A stretch of 64,000 nt of DNA from Limonium bicolor (lineage: Eukaryota > Streptophyta > Magnoliopsida > Caryophyllales > Plumbaginaceae), in assembly GCA_023374045.1 (NCBI GenBank), contig CM041779.1, forward strand, positions 300,710,167-300,774,166. The letters run 5' to 3'. A program made the translations under genes and the position numbers. The notes under the pieces are model-generated. The model was not told where the DNA came from. It did no database searches and saw only the letters and a program-made list of their open reading frames with translations. Below, one piece after another: positions 35,858 to 48,228 of this stretch; positions within the stretch are counted from its first letter, which is position 1, and the number at the start of each line of letters is the position of its first letter.

Positions 35858-38800
35858 TGTAACACCCCAACTAAATAACACAACACTTAACAAATGATTG
35901 CAGCAGAATCACAACCCAACATTAAAATTTATCATTGGTGTTACACGCCGTTAGCCACCCACGTGGCTAGCAAGGCTAATACTAACACATTGAATCGGTC
36001 TGATGGACCAGATTCCGGAGCACTTATACATTACAAGACCGTTCCATTTCTCAACAAACAAATACATTTATATCCAAACTGCACCAAGTATTTACAAACT
36101 AATGCCGACAATAGTTCGGTCTTACTAAACTTACAAATGCATAAGTAACTAAATAACTATCCATGCATAAACAGTTACCACGTCCTACTCTCGAACAACT
36201 GCCAGCTCTATTGTACCTGAAAGGAAAAAGGGTGGCCCCCAAGGGGCTCAACACCTTTGCTGGTATGGCAATCGTGCAGCCCGCATACTACCAGGCCACA
36301 TACAACTAATTGTCGTGTGAGCATGCAATTGATTTTATTTAGAGCATGCAATAAATACTATAAACATATATCATGCTAATAAATCACACATATCCAATCA
36401 ATAGGATACAACCAAGAAGGTTAACATATCAACACTTGTTAGGTCAAATTATTGTGTTCCTTGACCCTGGAGGGTTTCTACCTTAATGGAACTAAATTCT
36501 TATTAGACAACACTTACCAATTTGATCGGGTTACAACTAATTACTTCTTATATTAATATGGGGTTTTCGGTGATCAACATACACAACATAACAACACACA
36601 TCACGTAATAACCTATACACAACATAAAACCGTTCATCTTAGAGAACATACACTTTACTTAAGATGTGTCGGATAGAATATAGGTCCGAACACACCGTAC
36701 ACATTTACTTTACTTAGATGCGTCGACCATAATATAGGCCCGATCACACCATACACATATCCCCCTAGCCCCGATAATAGTCAAGGTAGGAGAGCCAGCT
36801 ATTGGCTCGTGGGAGGTTAGATTCCAAGAAGGAAAACAACTGAACAAGGGAGAGAGTTGAACCAAATATATATATCAACTCCCATGCATACGCGTGCGAC
36901 CGGACACCCGGATTCCTCACCCCCCAATTATACGTTAGTTAGAAGTTCCCTTATGGAACATATCACATCATGACACCACATGGTGTTACAAACTTAGTTA
37001 AACACACAAGGGAGGTAACATACCATTCATCACACATGAACAACAACAATCGTTATATAATGACATACTCAAAAGGGCAACACACATCACACACACAACA
37101 CCTTATACAAGTAACGCACCGATAGCCGTAGTTATAACGTTCCCGGAGGTTGGGACGTTTGGTACGAATCCCGATCTCTTATGTGATCCTAGAGTCGGTT
37201 AGCTACAGTTTAACACATATTCGAGGTTAAATGGTATCGGAACTAAATAGGCCACATAAATGAATTACAGTAAACTCATTTCATGCTTTTATCTTATAAG
37301 GTGGAAAACATTCAGAAAAACACATTGGCATACAAGCCGGTGTAACCCGGTAGGGCACAGGTTGCAAGTAAACCATACCTTACACCATTGGTTACTCTAC
37401 CGTGTCCCCGAGGATTTACTCTTAACGCGTCACCTCACGCTCCTCAGGTAGTTTCCGAACAACTGGTATTATTTCAAACGTTTTTATTAACATCATGATC
37501 ATACGGTATGTAAGCTACTATCACTCTTGTACTTAACTCGTTTCCCCGTTATACTTAGTTTTAATCTTGTCAATTTAAGTCCTTACTTCTCACTCATTTC
37601 TAACACTTGTTTATGCCTCTTAGGACCTTTAAAAGTCACCCTAACAAGGCCTTAACAACATCTAAAACCATTAGCCATCAATCCCCCATCTATAGAAGCC
37701 TTTAAAACACATTTTAGACAAATTTTGGTCTGGTCCGGGACTTGGTCTGGACCCAAGGTCCCGGACCAACACTGAAACGCACTCTCGGCTCATTTTTCTA
37801 CCTTGTCCAGGACTTGGTCCTGGACCACCTGCTGTCTCAACTCTTGGGGCATTTTTAAGGCCGGTCCGGGACTTGGTCCGCCCCCTAAGTCCTGGATCCT
37901 ACTAAAAAACTGCTAAAATTGTTTTTCCAGCCCTTAAACTATCCTTAATCCACACCTAATCATTCCAAAATCTTTCCACATGTTTCCTACATGTTTAAAC
38001 ACCCTAAAACACTCCTTAAACACTCCTAAATCAATGGTCAAATTCACTACCCAATTCTTGTTCAAATTCACAAATATCAATTTCCACATTTTGCACTTTG
38101 CACACTAATCACTTCTAACTTCCTCTTGATGGTTTCCAACCTCCTACCTCCTCACCAAATCTTTATTGAGCATAACCAATTCATTCCTAGACATTTGCAT
38201 TAGCTATAGCCAAGTCCATCCTCCATTACCAAGGTTTGCACTCTAACTCTTTTCCTAGGAATTCTAAGATCTTCACAAGTCATTTTGCTACAGATTTTTA
38301 TCTCTCTCAAACTCATTCTCCATTTACCATTCCAAGGTTAACAAACATCTCTACTCAACCTAATACACACCCAACTTCTCCAATTCATTAAGTCACCTAA
38401 TAACACCCAATTTCTACACCAATTTTGCCATAACTTCCCCATAAACCTAACATATCCACATTAATCAATTTTCACCTTTTTCAATCCTAAACTAGCCACA
38501 CCCTTACAAGGATCCTGCCAGCACACAATTAATTCACCAACCTCCTCCAAATCTCATAACGCATAATATAACACAATAACTCAAAAGCTCAGCACATAAG
38601 TCCTTAATTCATACATCAATTCACAATTTTCTCTTAACTTTCACTAAGAATATTACTAGCATACAATTTGGTTTCATTCCTTTAATTACCCATCCCAAGC
38701 TCTTAAACAATCAAAATAAGCATTATGGTGAGTTTCTTACCTTAAGCTCACAAATTCTTCTTTTCTTTTCCAATCTCCTCCTTCTCTCATTCTTGGTCAA

Positions 38801-40056
38801 AATCGGCCAAGTTGGCCACTCACTTTCCAACCTCAAATTCAGCACCCAAATGGGGAATTAGGTACTAATTAATACACCTATGCTTATTAATCAAGCTAGA
38901 AGGCAAGAGAAAGTGCTTAGAGCACAAAAATGAAGATTTACCTTGAAACCCTAAGATGGGCATTTGGTCATGAATCAAAGGGAAGCTCTAACCCCCCATT
39001 GGAGGCTTTGAGAATAGCTCAAAACAAGAAAAAGAACAAGGCATAAGAGAGGGCAAAAATTGGCCACACTAAGAGGTGGAGAAAAAATGAGTTTTTCTTG
39101 AAGATTTTTACCTTAGGAGAAAGAGGAGACTCCAAACTTCAATTTGATGCCATTTTCTCTTCAAATGGGCTAAACCCATGGAGATGAAGTTCATCCTTTT
39201 GGGATTTTAAAAAAAGGGAAAGTTAGAGCTTGATGAGAGGAAAACAAATATGTGGTTAGTTTTTCATTTGGAGCTTTAATGAAGCTTGTACAAGTCAAAA
39301 AAGAGAGGAATCCATGGAAGGTTGGTGGAGAAGCTTAAAATCGGCAGCTTGGGGAGGAAGAAGGAGCAAAATCGGAATAAAGAAGAAAGAGAGGAAAGAG
39401 AAGAGGGAAAAAGAAATAAGGGTGGAGAGAGAGTAAAGTACCCTTTCTACTTTTCCACTTTTTCTTTCTTTTCTTACTAGTTACTTATTGAGAGATGGGA
39501 GGCTGATTTAATCTCTAAAATCTGGCCCCCACCATATATGTATGCTGGAGTGTTTTTCGCCTTTTACAGAAAACGCTCGTAAATTTACCCGGTTTTAGCA
39601 CAATTCACTAACCGGGCCCGTTTTCCGGATTTTTCTCGTTTCTTTAATTTTAATGGTTCTCAATCTTCCTCTAATGTTTAATTATAGTTATTTGGTTGAC
39701 TATAATTTTTACGGGTCCATTTTACCACTCAAAGTCACGTTTTCGGGTTTTCTCGAAAAAACGGGCGCTAAAGCTTTATTAGCGTTTTTAATTCATTTTA
39801 TGGATCCGCTTTCTTCAAGAATTGTTCCCGTAAATTAATTAGGCCTAACTAAGCCTTAGGAATCCATCTAAGACCCTTGTCGAGGTCGTATTCCTCCCAT
39901 GGTCACATAACGCTCATTTTTCCGTTTTTTGCTTTTTAAGCGTTTTCTCTTTTCTTTTGGATTTATTTTCTCTACCCAAAGTTCTTAAGGACTTAATTAG
40001 CCTTAGAAAATCATAATTACATAATTAATTAACACATAAAGGTTTGGGGTATTACA
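35858..40056 (-). repeat. 5' LTR of element B (right copy)
   Basis: On the minus strand it runs TGTAATACCCC (40056) to GGGGTGTTACA (35858). The hairpin/acceptor motif lies at 36213-36270 and the GC array at 37725-37905. It differs from the left copy by many substitutions and small indels. Confidence 0.92.
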
Positions 40057-40061
40057 GGTTC
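40057..40061. repeat. TSD of element B, right copy (GGTTC)
   Basis: Exact match to 11693-11697. Confidence 0.9.
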
Positions 40062-41934
40062 AATGACTACTTGCATTATCACAATTATTAGCATCCAAAA
40101 TAACCTACTTAATATTAAACATCGCCACCCGTATGAGGGGCATAAAGAGAATTACTCTCCAACAGAGAATACAAACAATACCGAATGAGGAAACAATCTT
40201 GCATGCCCGAATTAAGGGCAGTGATACGTTTACACCCACAAAGGGGCTGAGCATAAGTACACCAATATACAATAAAAGACAAGCAAGCTAGCGCACTAGC
40301 AGAGACCATAAGCTACAAAACAAATGTCATAATAACTTAACTGCCGAATTGGCTGAAATATGGTGTGCACACAAGCAGCCATCATAAAAAACCATTACAA
40401 TGAATACCTTGACAATACCAGACGAGTGAAACTCGTATATGACTCAATGATGAGAAACGAATCGAGGGAGGCTATACAAACGGCCTAGACCGTCAGAGGA
40501 CACACTCCAAACAAATACGGCGTCCAACATTATAAATCACACGGGAACTCATAAGAGCATAATTATACCCCTGTTAAACAACATGGGAAATATAAAAGAT
40601 AATAAATATACCAAAGGAAAAATGCCTCAATTTCCAAGGAACATACCCTTATGGGATGTCGAAAGAGGCAAGGCACAATATAAATTCAACAAGGATTTTC
40701 CATAGCAAAAGCGGGGCGAACCATGCAAATATTGGCGTGAGACTGAGGTACTGAAAATACAAGATACAATAACAAGAAGTATATAACAAATATCACAATT
40801 AATGCATTACTTCGGAACAAAACAACTGGGAGTCATGGGACGACACAAATTACTTCATCGATTTACAAGCGAATACATCCAAAATTACAGAGACTAGTGC
40901 AAAGAGCACTAGTGACAAACGATATCCAATGTCACACTTCATCTCAACAAAAAAAAACCTGAGTGAAGATAATAAGAATCCAAAAATATTACACGCTAGT
41001 AATCCAGAACACCTGGATACGATTTAAACCCAATCGTGTGCATGTACAATCGATGATACCCCACTGATTGAGATACCTTCGTACCCAAATTAAGAAAAGA
41101 CCGTGAATGACACTATCATGTTGGAACGAGGTCAGCAATTACTTGCTACTAAGAAATCATCTATAATACGTTCTTAGGAGCAAAAGGGCAAACCAAGCCA
41201 TATGTGCGTGGGTCTGCACCTCATTATAGAGCAAGTGGGCCCAATAGAACGTATTTGGGGGAGCGCACAAGTATTCTATGCCTTTGGCTAAAAAGTACAA
41301 GCCTCACCCTTCAAATATTACCTTTCGGAGCTGTGTGACGAGAGATCAACCCATCTCTCAAATATAAGAAGACTTCACCACAAAGTTTCAATGCAAAAAC
41401 GAGGGAGACCTAGAACACGGCCATTAAAAGAAGTCCGTTGGTCAAACCATGAGGCAAAAAGGCCACATGGGAGTTGGAGAACTCAATGAGAGCCAAATAT
41501 CCAGCACTTTGCTGATAGTGACTGTTAGATACTTTTGGGGTCACGGGGCGTAACCCTTTTTAAGGGGGGTAGAGCCTCTTGGCATATTTAGTTGTTGTGT
41601 TGTCTTTGTTGTGTTTATGTTGTTTTGTGGCATGTATGTGCTTCATGCACTGGTATTATGTTGTTGAATGCACGTGATTTTAGCACTTGCGAGATATTCT
41701 GATTATGTGGATGTGCTTTAAGCATTTGAACAATTATATACTGATGTCCTTCGGGACTTGTGATATATACATGTTGATTGTGTGGATGAATGGAATTGAT
41801 AACACTTCGGGGATGTGTCGAGACCTTAGAACTGATAGGCCGAATTTGTAGTGATCATTGAGTCTACATTAGGCAGTTACATTACCTATTAATTTAGATG
41901 ACTTCGGGACACAATCCTTTTAAGGGGGGTAGAC
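40062..41934 (+). other. 3' internal region of element A with two polypurine tracts
   Basis: No coding motif is recognised. TTTTTAAGGGGGGTAGAG lies at 41556-41573 and TTTTAAGGGGGGTAGAC at 41918-41934, the latter directly before an LTR-like start. Spacing is about 360 bp. Confidence 0.6.
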
Positions 41935-43381
41935 TAAAAATACCCCTAATATTTATTACCTTAATTAGTAAGGGTTAAATTAAATCATGGACGATAATTG
42001 CTATAGATATTATCGTATCAATAGATAATCCAAGATGAACATTAAACTATACACGAAAAAGGAGAATGTCATTAAGAAAAAATTAACTCCAAAATCTAAT
42101 ATCACATGGGAGTGACGAAATATTATATTTAGTATAAACAAATGATATCACTCATTAAACTACATAAATATTACATAGTCTAAACAAATCACAAATACTA
42201 TATAGATATATCCATATACATTTACATTTTAAACAAGAAAATAATAATAATATCACAAGATACTAATTAACACATAATAATAATTACATATGTACAAATA
42301 ATATTACAATATTAAGAGGATGGAAATTAAAATTCCCCCCCCCCCCATTTCTCTTGCCGGTTACAAGAAAAAAATAGGATGAAATACAAACTAATTTAAA
42401 TAAGTACAACTTATTCCCATAATTACCTCTCATCTTCTGTCACACATAATCCACGGATTTCTCCATACACCACATCAGTCTCGATAAAACATCACCTATA
42501 AAACAATCTGAGAAATAAAATAAACTACAAATACTACATGTACAACTAGGTTCCTTTTTCTCCTATTACCCATGCCCTCCCTCGGTTACCACCCTGCCTG
42601 CATCAGCTACTGATTCCCTTTTTTTATCCTTCCCTTACGACAGAATAGCCCCTTGCTTCCTCACCCCTGAATTGTAATAGCAAGGACAAAAGAGAAGCTG
42701 TTGCAGTCTTCTTTTCTCTAGCCACGACCGCACCACCATCACTTCTTGCAGAAGTCCTTCTTCATCCTTGCAGCAGCAACACCTCTCATTCACCTCTTTC
42801 TTTCTCTCTCGAGGCTGTATCAACGAGGCGGAAACAAGCTACCATTTCTTTTTACATCCTCAGTCTCGGTTAGAACAGCAGGAAAGCATGCTCTCCTGTT
42901 TCCTTCCGTCTGCTTTTCCATGAGAAGTCTCCACTAGTTTCTTCTCCTCCAACATGACAGAAACCTTCTCCTCCCTTTCTGCTTGATTCGAGTCGACAAC
43001 AAGAGAAAACAAAAGCAAGAAAAAAAACAATCATGATTTCCTCCTCCATGACAGCATACGTTCTCTCCACTATCTTCATTTTTCTAGCTTCCAAAGTAGC
43101 ACACTGAAACAAGGAGCAAGGTCCTTCTTTCTATTGCATTAACAGCTACAGAGCAATCCAACTTGAGCTCCTCACTACCAGGTTACAAACAACAAGGAAA
43201 CAACAAGATTGTGAAGGTAAGAAAACGTTACCTCTTCCTCTCTTCTTCCCACGGTTCTATCCCTCCTTTCTCAGTAGATCCTTTCCTCCATAACCTCCAC
43301 TATAATGCAGCTCATCCTCCTCTCTACAGCTTTCTCCCTTCTTAGCAAAACCAGAGGAGGAAATAGCAAGCAAAAACTAGC
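41935..43381 (+). repeat. 3' LTR of element A, truncated by D
   Basis: It starts TAAAAATACCCC, a mutated form of TGAAATACCCC, right after the PPT. It is AT-rich to about 42320, followed by a run of about 13 C, then a C/T-rich stretch to 43381 where LTR D begins in the opposite orientation. No coding sequence is recognised. Confidence 0.55.
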
Positions 43382-44399
43382 TGTAACACCCCAACTCATC
43401 CAAACGTGGTTATCGCATAACTTACTAACATATATATCAACATCGCAGCGGAATCATAATACAATACCCATCAGCTTGCTATGGTATGAAATACGAGAAT
43501 ATACCGAACTTAAATATTTACCACCGTTTATCCAAAAATACCAACCGAGTTTTAAGTATCTCTAACACCAACATAGTTTACAATAACTTCTAATATCAAT
43601 AGACAGGTGTACATACAAAACCCGTACTCAAAATAAATCCTGTCCTAAGTCTACCCGCTCCTACTCTCGAGGTTGGTCTTCTGAGGCCTCTTTCCTGCAA
43701 AATTAATATGGATGCCCCGAGGGGCTCAGCACCTTTGCTAGTACGATAATCTTATAGCACCCAAGCTAACGGGGCTACGACGACTACTTTGTCGTAAACA
43801 TGCGGTTGATTATTAATACAACATTAATAAGAAGTACAATAAACATCACACCACATATGAACAAATCATAGTTCATGCGCAATGAACGACTTAAAAGCGT
43901 CCCTTAAGTAAGTGAGTAAGCTTTTAACTCTTTAGGTCAGGATTTCTCTTATTCTCTCTTATCTCAACGTACCAACCTTTCTTTAAATAGAATTGGTTAT
44001 TTCTTAACTCAATGTTTATCTTTGTCGGGTCATAAGTAACCCTAGCCAATGAGCTATTAACTCCATTTGTTAAATAAATAGTATATCTAAAATTTGGGAT
44101 TTAGGAAATCCCACCACACCATCTTAATCTGGCCTCCCACCTTGAACTGTAATCCAAGGTGGTCGAGTCTATAAGTCGACTCTAGGCAACAAGTCAAAGA
44201 CGAGTCTCAAACGGAAGTCGATCTGATACAGATACCAACTCCTTTTTCCTTAACATGCATGAGCGGAGTCAGTCCCGGATTCCTCACTCCCCTCAAGTTC
44301 CAGTTAGTAGAAGTCTTAAAGACGAAGGTGTTAGTTAAACGTTTTTCAGGTATTAACCAACCAACAATTAGGGAGTGTATTCTTATCTCATACCACAGC
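43382..44399 (-). repeat. LTR fragment D, R-U5 part
   Basis: On the plus strand it starts TGTAACACCCC at 43382, the complement of an LTR 3' end. It has the GCAGCGGAA block and the hairpin/acceptor motif (43691-43745) shared with B and G. It is interrupted by E at 44400 and resumes at 52802. Confidence 0.7.
44395..44399. repeat. TSD of element E, left copy (ACAGC)
   Basis: Repeated exactly at 52797-52801. Confidence 0.9.
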
Positions 44400-46131
44400 T
44401 GTTATACCCAAAATTTCAACCCCCCCGGAAGAGTCTCTACTAATAGGCTAGTAGCAAGGGTTCCCAGTTCGATTGGCACATTTTAGAGTACTAGGGACAG
44501 CTTAATCATCTCCAGGGGCATTTTCGTAATTTTTCAAGGCTCCTAAGCCCCCTATAGGCTTTCTCTCTCCTCCAAAGAAGGGTCAAATCAATTGAAAATG
44601 CTATGAAATTTAAACCCAATATATAGGATGACATCTTAAGCATAACGGCGTTGGAATTTTGATTTTTCAAATTTCCAATAATATTCTAGCAATTTCTGAT
44701 TGAATCTGACGGGAAATTAAATTTAAAAATATTCCAATATCCAAAAAATTCAATTCCACTTTATAAAAATCAGAAATATCATCCTTTACCCATGTGTAAA
44801 ATTTCATAATCAAATTCCTTTTGGAAGCCCTTGAGCTAAAACGTCGGTAAAACTCAGTTTTTACCAGATTTTTCTATCTTTAAGGAAGACTATATAAGGA
44901 ACCTTATCCCATGATCAAATCAGAACCTCAAGAACCCTAGACTCTCAAAGAAGGCAGCCGTCACATTATCTTCACGTTTTTACACATCCAAGCACCAAAA
45001 TCACATCAAAAATCCCCCGAAATCACCATTTAAACAAAATTTTCAACTCCGAACACATCAACAATCATCAAACATCAACCAAATCACCTCCAAAACGTGA
45101 AGAACATCATCAACAATCAACAAACAGAAGCTCGGGTCGAACTCAATTCAGAACTGAGATTAACGGAGCACCGAAAGAATCCCAACGTGAAGAGTCTCGT
45201 TGTTCCAGAAGCCAAAACAGGTTGTAATCACACTTTTCTGAAACCTTACGACTTTATTAGTATTTTGTAATATTTTGGGTTCATACCAACCCTTTTTGGC
45301 TTCTGTATTGCTAATTGTTTTTGTTTCTGCCTTGTTACTTGTTCGTTAAGTTTCGCGCATAATTCGGCTTCAAACTGGAATCTTTCAATTACTAAGGTCT
45401 TGTATACCTTTCAGGCTACACGTGCATAAATTTTGAGCTGAAAACACCTTCGGGAACCACCATAAAACCCTTGTCCGTGGGTGGTCCGGGACCACGGACG
45501 GGTTGTCCGTGGCCACGGACATCCACGGACGGCGGCGGGATTTTAAATTTTTCAAATTTTAGGTTTTCTCTAAACAACTGTCCGGGCCCATGGACATCCT
45601 GTCCGTCGCCCCGGACCTCTCAAAATTGTGTTTTCTGTTTAATTCAACTTTTATGTTCACATAGGTTAACTAGGGTCCGTGGGTTCGGACATTAGGTCCG
45701 TAGCCACGGACGAAAACAAATTTTGACCTAATTCTGCCTCTGAAACCCTAGTTTAAGAATCGTTAATTTTCTGTCAAAAAATGCTTAAAAACACACAAAA
45801 AAAACAGAAGCTCGCGCACTTTGGTTAAAACGACTCGTAATAAGCCCTAATTAAACTAAGTAGAGGAAAAAACGACTTGTAGGGTTAATGAAAGTAATTG
45901 AACCCTAAATAAGTCGAATACCAAGCCCCCGAACCCGAACTCTCCTTTCCTAATTTGATCTAGGTTAAAATTAGGTGGCGACTCATAATAGGTACCAGTG
46001 AGCTTTCTTAGGTTTTAATAATTATTGTTATATGACATAGTTATTAATCTTAGTTATAAGTGGACCTAAAACCCGGTTAGATCCTAATCAGCTTTAATCA
46101 ACTAGGATAGGGTTTAAAATCGAGGCTCACC
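44400..46131 (+). repeat. 5' LTR of element E
   Basis: It starts TGTTATACCC and ends GGCTCACC, whereas the other copy ends GGCTCACA. A GC array is at 45472-45710. The region before 44980 contains TATATAAGG (44890-44898), a plausible TATA box. Confidence 0.9.
45472..45710. repeat. CCGTGG/CCACGG array in 5' LTR of E
   Basis: Units of GTCCGTGG(G)TGGTCCGGGACCACGGAC in both orientations. In the 3' LTR (52117-52300) one unit is duplicated. Confidence 0.8.
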
Positions 46132-46134
46132 GAC

Positions 46135-46151
46135 TGGCGACTCCACTGGGG
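46135..46151 (+). other. Primer binding site of element E
   Basis: TGGCGACTCCACTGGGG starts three bases after the 5' LTR. It is the form I associate with tRNA-Arg-primed Tat/Ogre elements. The tRNA assignment is from memory. Confidence 0.7.
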
Positions 46152-47396
46152 ATCACTTCTTAATTTTAACTTGTTTAATTTTAAGAAAGAGGGCTTAACT
46201 TGAGAAATGTTTATTTATGGCTTTATTACTTTGTTTGTTTATTTTGTGCGCACTTTAAATTTCTGCACCTTTTGCATCATATGAGAGCGAGGGTCCACGC
46301 AAACCAATTTCACCCCGGGTCCCGTTTGAGGGTCCTCTGTCAGGGACTCACACCTTTTAGGTGATGTGAATAAGCGGGGGAAAAGAGGAGGATGTCGTCT
46401 AACCACGTCCCCTTAATACCTGGGCCTTAGCCCCAAGTGTTTTCCTAGCAGTGCCCTTACCTAGCCCATTGTTTGGTCAGTCAAAGACCCCACCGTAGAC
46501 GCACACCTTCAGGTGATGTGAAAAAAGTGGGGAAGCCCAAAGAGAATAGTGTGCAAGCCCTATTCCTTTGTGGTGACCTGGGCCCACGCCCCAAGCACAT
46601 CTCCGGATCGATCCATACCCGAATTGGATAAGTGTCAAGTGAGGACATGTAGAATTTGTATGGGCCTTGTCTGTTTGTGTGACCGGTCCACTACCCAGCC
46701 TAGGAATCGATAGGAACTTTTCCTACATCAACTCAGCCCAACCCGAATTTATGGCTTTATTGTTTGCTGCCCAAAGGCTCTGTTTGGTTTAACATGTGAC
46801 TTATGTGGGCTTCGGCCCAAAAGTTTAGACTTAGGTGATTTCTCTCTTTCTGCCCAATTTTAATTATCAATTTAGTTCTAGGCCTATGAAAAAACAAATC
46901 CACCTAAAGCGATCGATAAAAATCCATCAGGCCTTTCCTTTTCGAGGCCCATTCTAGTCCAGGAAGACTTTCCACTCGGGTTTTGACCCACAATCCTAGA
47001 CATGGGTATCATCTTCAGGCCCAATCATAATCACTCGGCCCAAATTCTAATTCACATCCAGAACATGGTTTAGAAATCACTTTGGCCCATGCGCTTTACT
47101 TCTAGCCCAAACATATTCTGGCCCAAGCGCCCAATTCTCAAAACATTCCGGCTCAAGAACCACGCTCTTCAAACATTTAAGCCTAGGCACTAGTTCACAG
47201 CTCATGAATCATTCCGGCCCATGTGCCTCCCTTCCAACTCATCTCTGGCCTCAGTGCCTACCCACAATCTTCGAAACACTCCAGCTCATATGCTTTTCTT
47301 GCAGCCCAAACAAGTTTTTACCTAAAACTTCTTCATGGTCCAGAATTTTAGCTCAATCCACTTTTGTTTTCCAACAGATTAGCCCGAATCCCAAGT

Positions 47397-47537
47397 ATGG
47401 CAGAGGGAGGAAACCTAGTCAGCGTGGAGGCCCAGTTTGCAGCCTTAGAGCAAAGGTACATGGCCGCCTTTGATGCCATGGAACAGAGACATAGGTCCGC
47501 CACTAATGACATGGAGGATGAACACCAAAACCTATGA
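47397..47537 (+). pseudogene. N-terminal Gag fragment of element E
   Basis: A 46-codon frame starts MAEGGNLVSVEAQFAALEQR and continues as a short helical stretch (FDAMEQRHRSATNDMEDEH) before TGA at 47535. The next Gag segment is in another frame, so the central part of Gag has been deleted with a frame change. The spacer 46152-47396 has degenerate direct repeats around CATTCCGGCCCA(T/A)G(C/T)GC and no gene. Confidence 0.7.
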
Positions 47538-48228
47538 AGAGATTTGTGAGGCTTTCCTGCACCATTTCGAGTATGCTAAGAATCTTGAAGTCACCAGGTC
47601 CGATCTTATCAGTACTCAGCAGGGAAACAGTGAATCAATGTCCGACTTCATCAAACGGTGGAGGATGAAGGCCGCTGCTATGCCTACGAAAATGGATGAG
47701 CAAGAACAGATTCGAATGATTGTAAACAATATGCAGAAGCAATACAACAACGAGCTGAGTTGCACATATTTCACTAATTTTGACATGCTGATGGGGCAGG
47801 TAAGAGTCATGGAAGAAAAGATTCACAAAGGCGAGCTGGAGCTAGGAGAACCCAGAGCTCAGGGTATGGGTGTCAGGACCTTTAGATCAGGGTCAGCCAA
47901 AATAGTCTTAGTTTCACGACAGGAGAACAATGTGCGCCAGCTCAGTGTTTCAAAGCAGAGCACCAAGGCCACATCTCGACCTAGGCGGTTCCCCGCACCA
48001 AGGCAGTTTACCGACATCGGCCGACCCCTTAGTCAAGCACTCGTGAAACTACAGGAGTTGGACCTACTACAGCCTCTCACGCCTTGTACCGGAGTTACCC
48101 AGTCCGGGGAGTACCTCAATCAGTTTTGCCAGTTCCATCAACTACCAGGGCACAGTACTGACGATTGTAGGACGCTGAAGCATAAGATTGAAGATCTCAT
48201 CGAACAAGGGCTCCAGTTTGTCGAGTAG
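47518..48228 (+). pseudogene. C-terminal Gag of element E
   Basis: A 236-codon open segment. It begins in the Gag core (TYEEICEAFLHHFEYAKNLE, MSDFIKRWRMKAAAM). It ends with a knuckle-like CQFHQLPGHSTDDC followed by RTLKHKIEDLIEQG, then a stop at 48226. Plant Tat-type Gag proteins have this knuckle. No protease follows. It lacks the N-terminal third, which is in another frame at 47397-47537. It may be packaged in trans by an autonomous relative, which is an inference. Confidence 0.85.

Larger units (their letters stand above)
11698..40056 (-). mobile_element. Element B: LARD-like LTR retrotransposon, split by C
   Basis: LTRs of 4206 and 4199 bp flank an internal region (15904-19497 plus 34116-35857, about 5.3 kb once C is removed). 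Orientation is minus: the PBS is next to the right LTR and the PPT next to the left LTR. A GGTTC duplication brackets it. No gag-pol frame is present on the sense strand. Long LTRs with a non-coding internal domain match the LARD class of non-autonomous elements. By eye over the first ~100 bp the two LTRs differ by roughly 7-8%, more than those of C, which fits B being the older host. Confidence 0.88.
7235..43381 (+). mobile_element. Element A: old plus-strand Ty3/gypsy element, split by B
   Basis: The left part (7235-11697) has an R-U5-like LTR remnant, leader and decayed gag. The right part (40062-43381) has two polypurine tracts followed by an LTR-like start. Removing B with its GGTTC duplication rejoins the two halves. 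No integrase, RT or RNase H motif is recognisable in about 4.3 kb of remaining internal sequence, so A is either very decayed or itself non-autonomous. Its ends are not confirmed by a TSD. Confidence 0.6.

Noticed and set aside
42333..42348. C-run considered as a functional tract or boundary
   Set aside because: An isolated homopolymer inside the A 3' LTR with no partner. Slippage or assembly noise is likelier.
47616..47826. Minus-strand frames opposite the Gag of E
   Set aside because: Shadows of the sense-strand Gag, with no motif.
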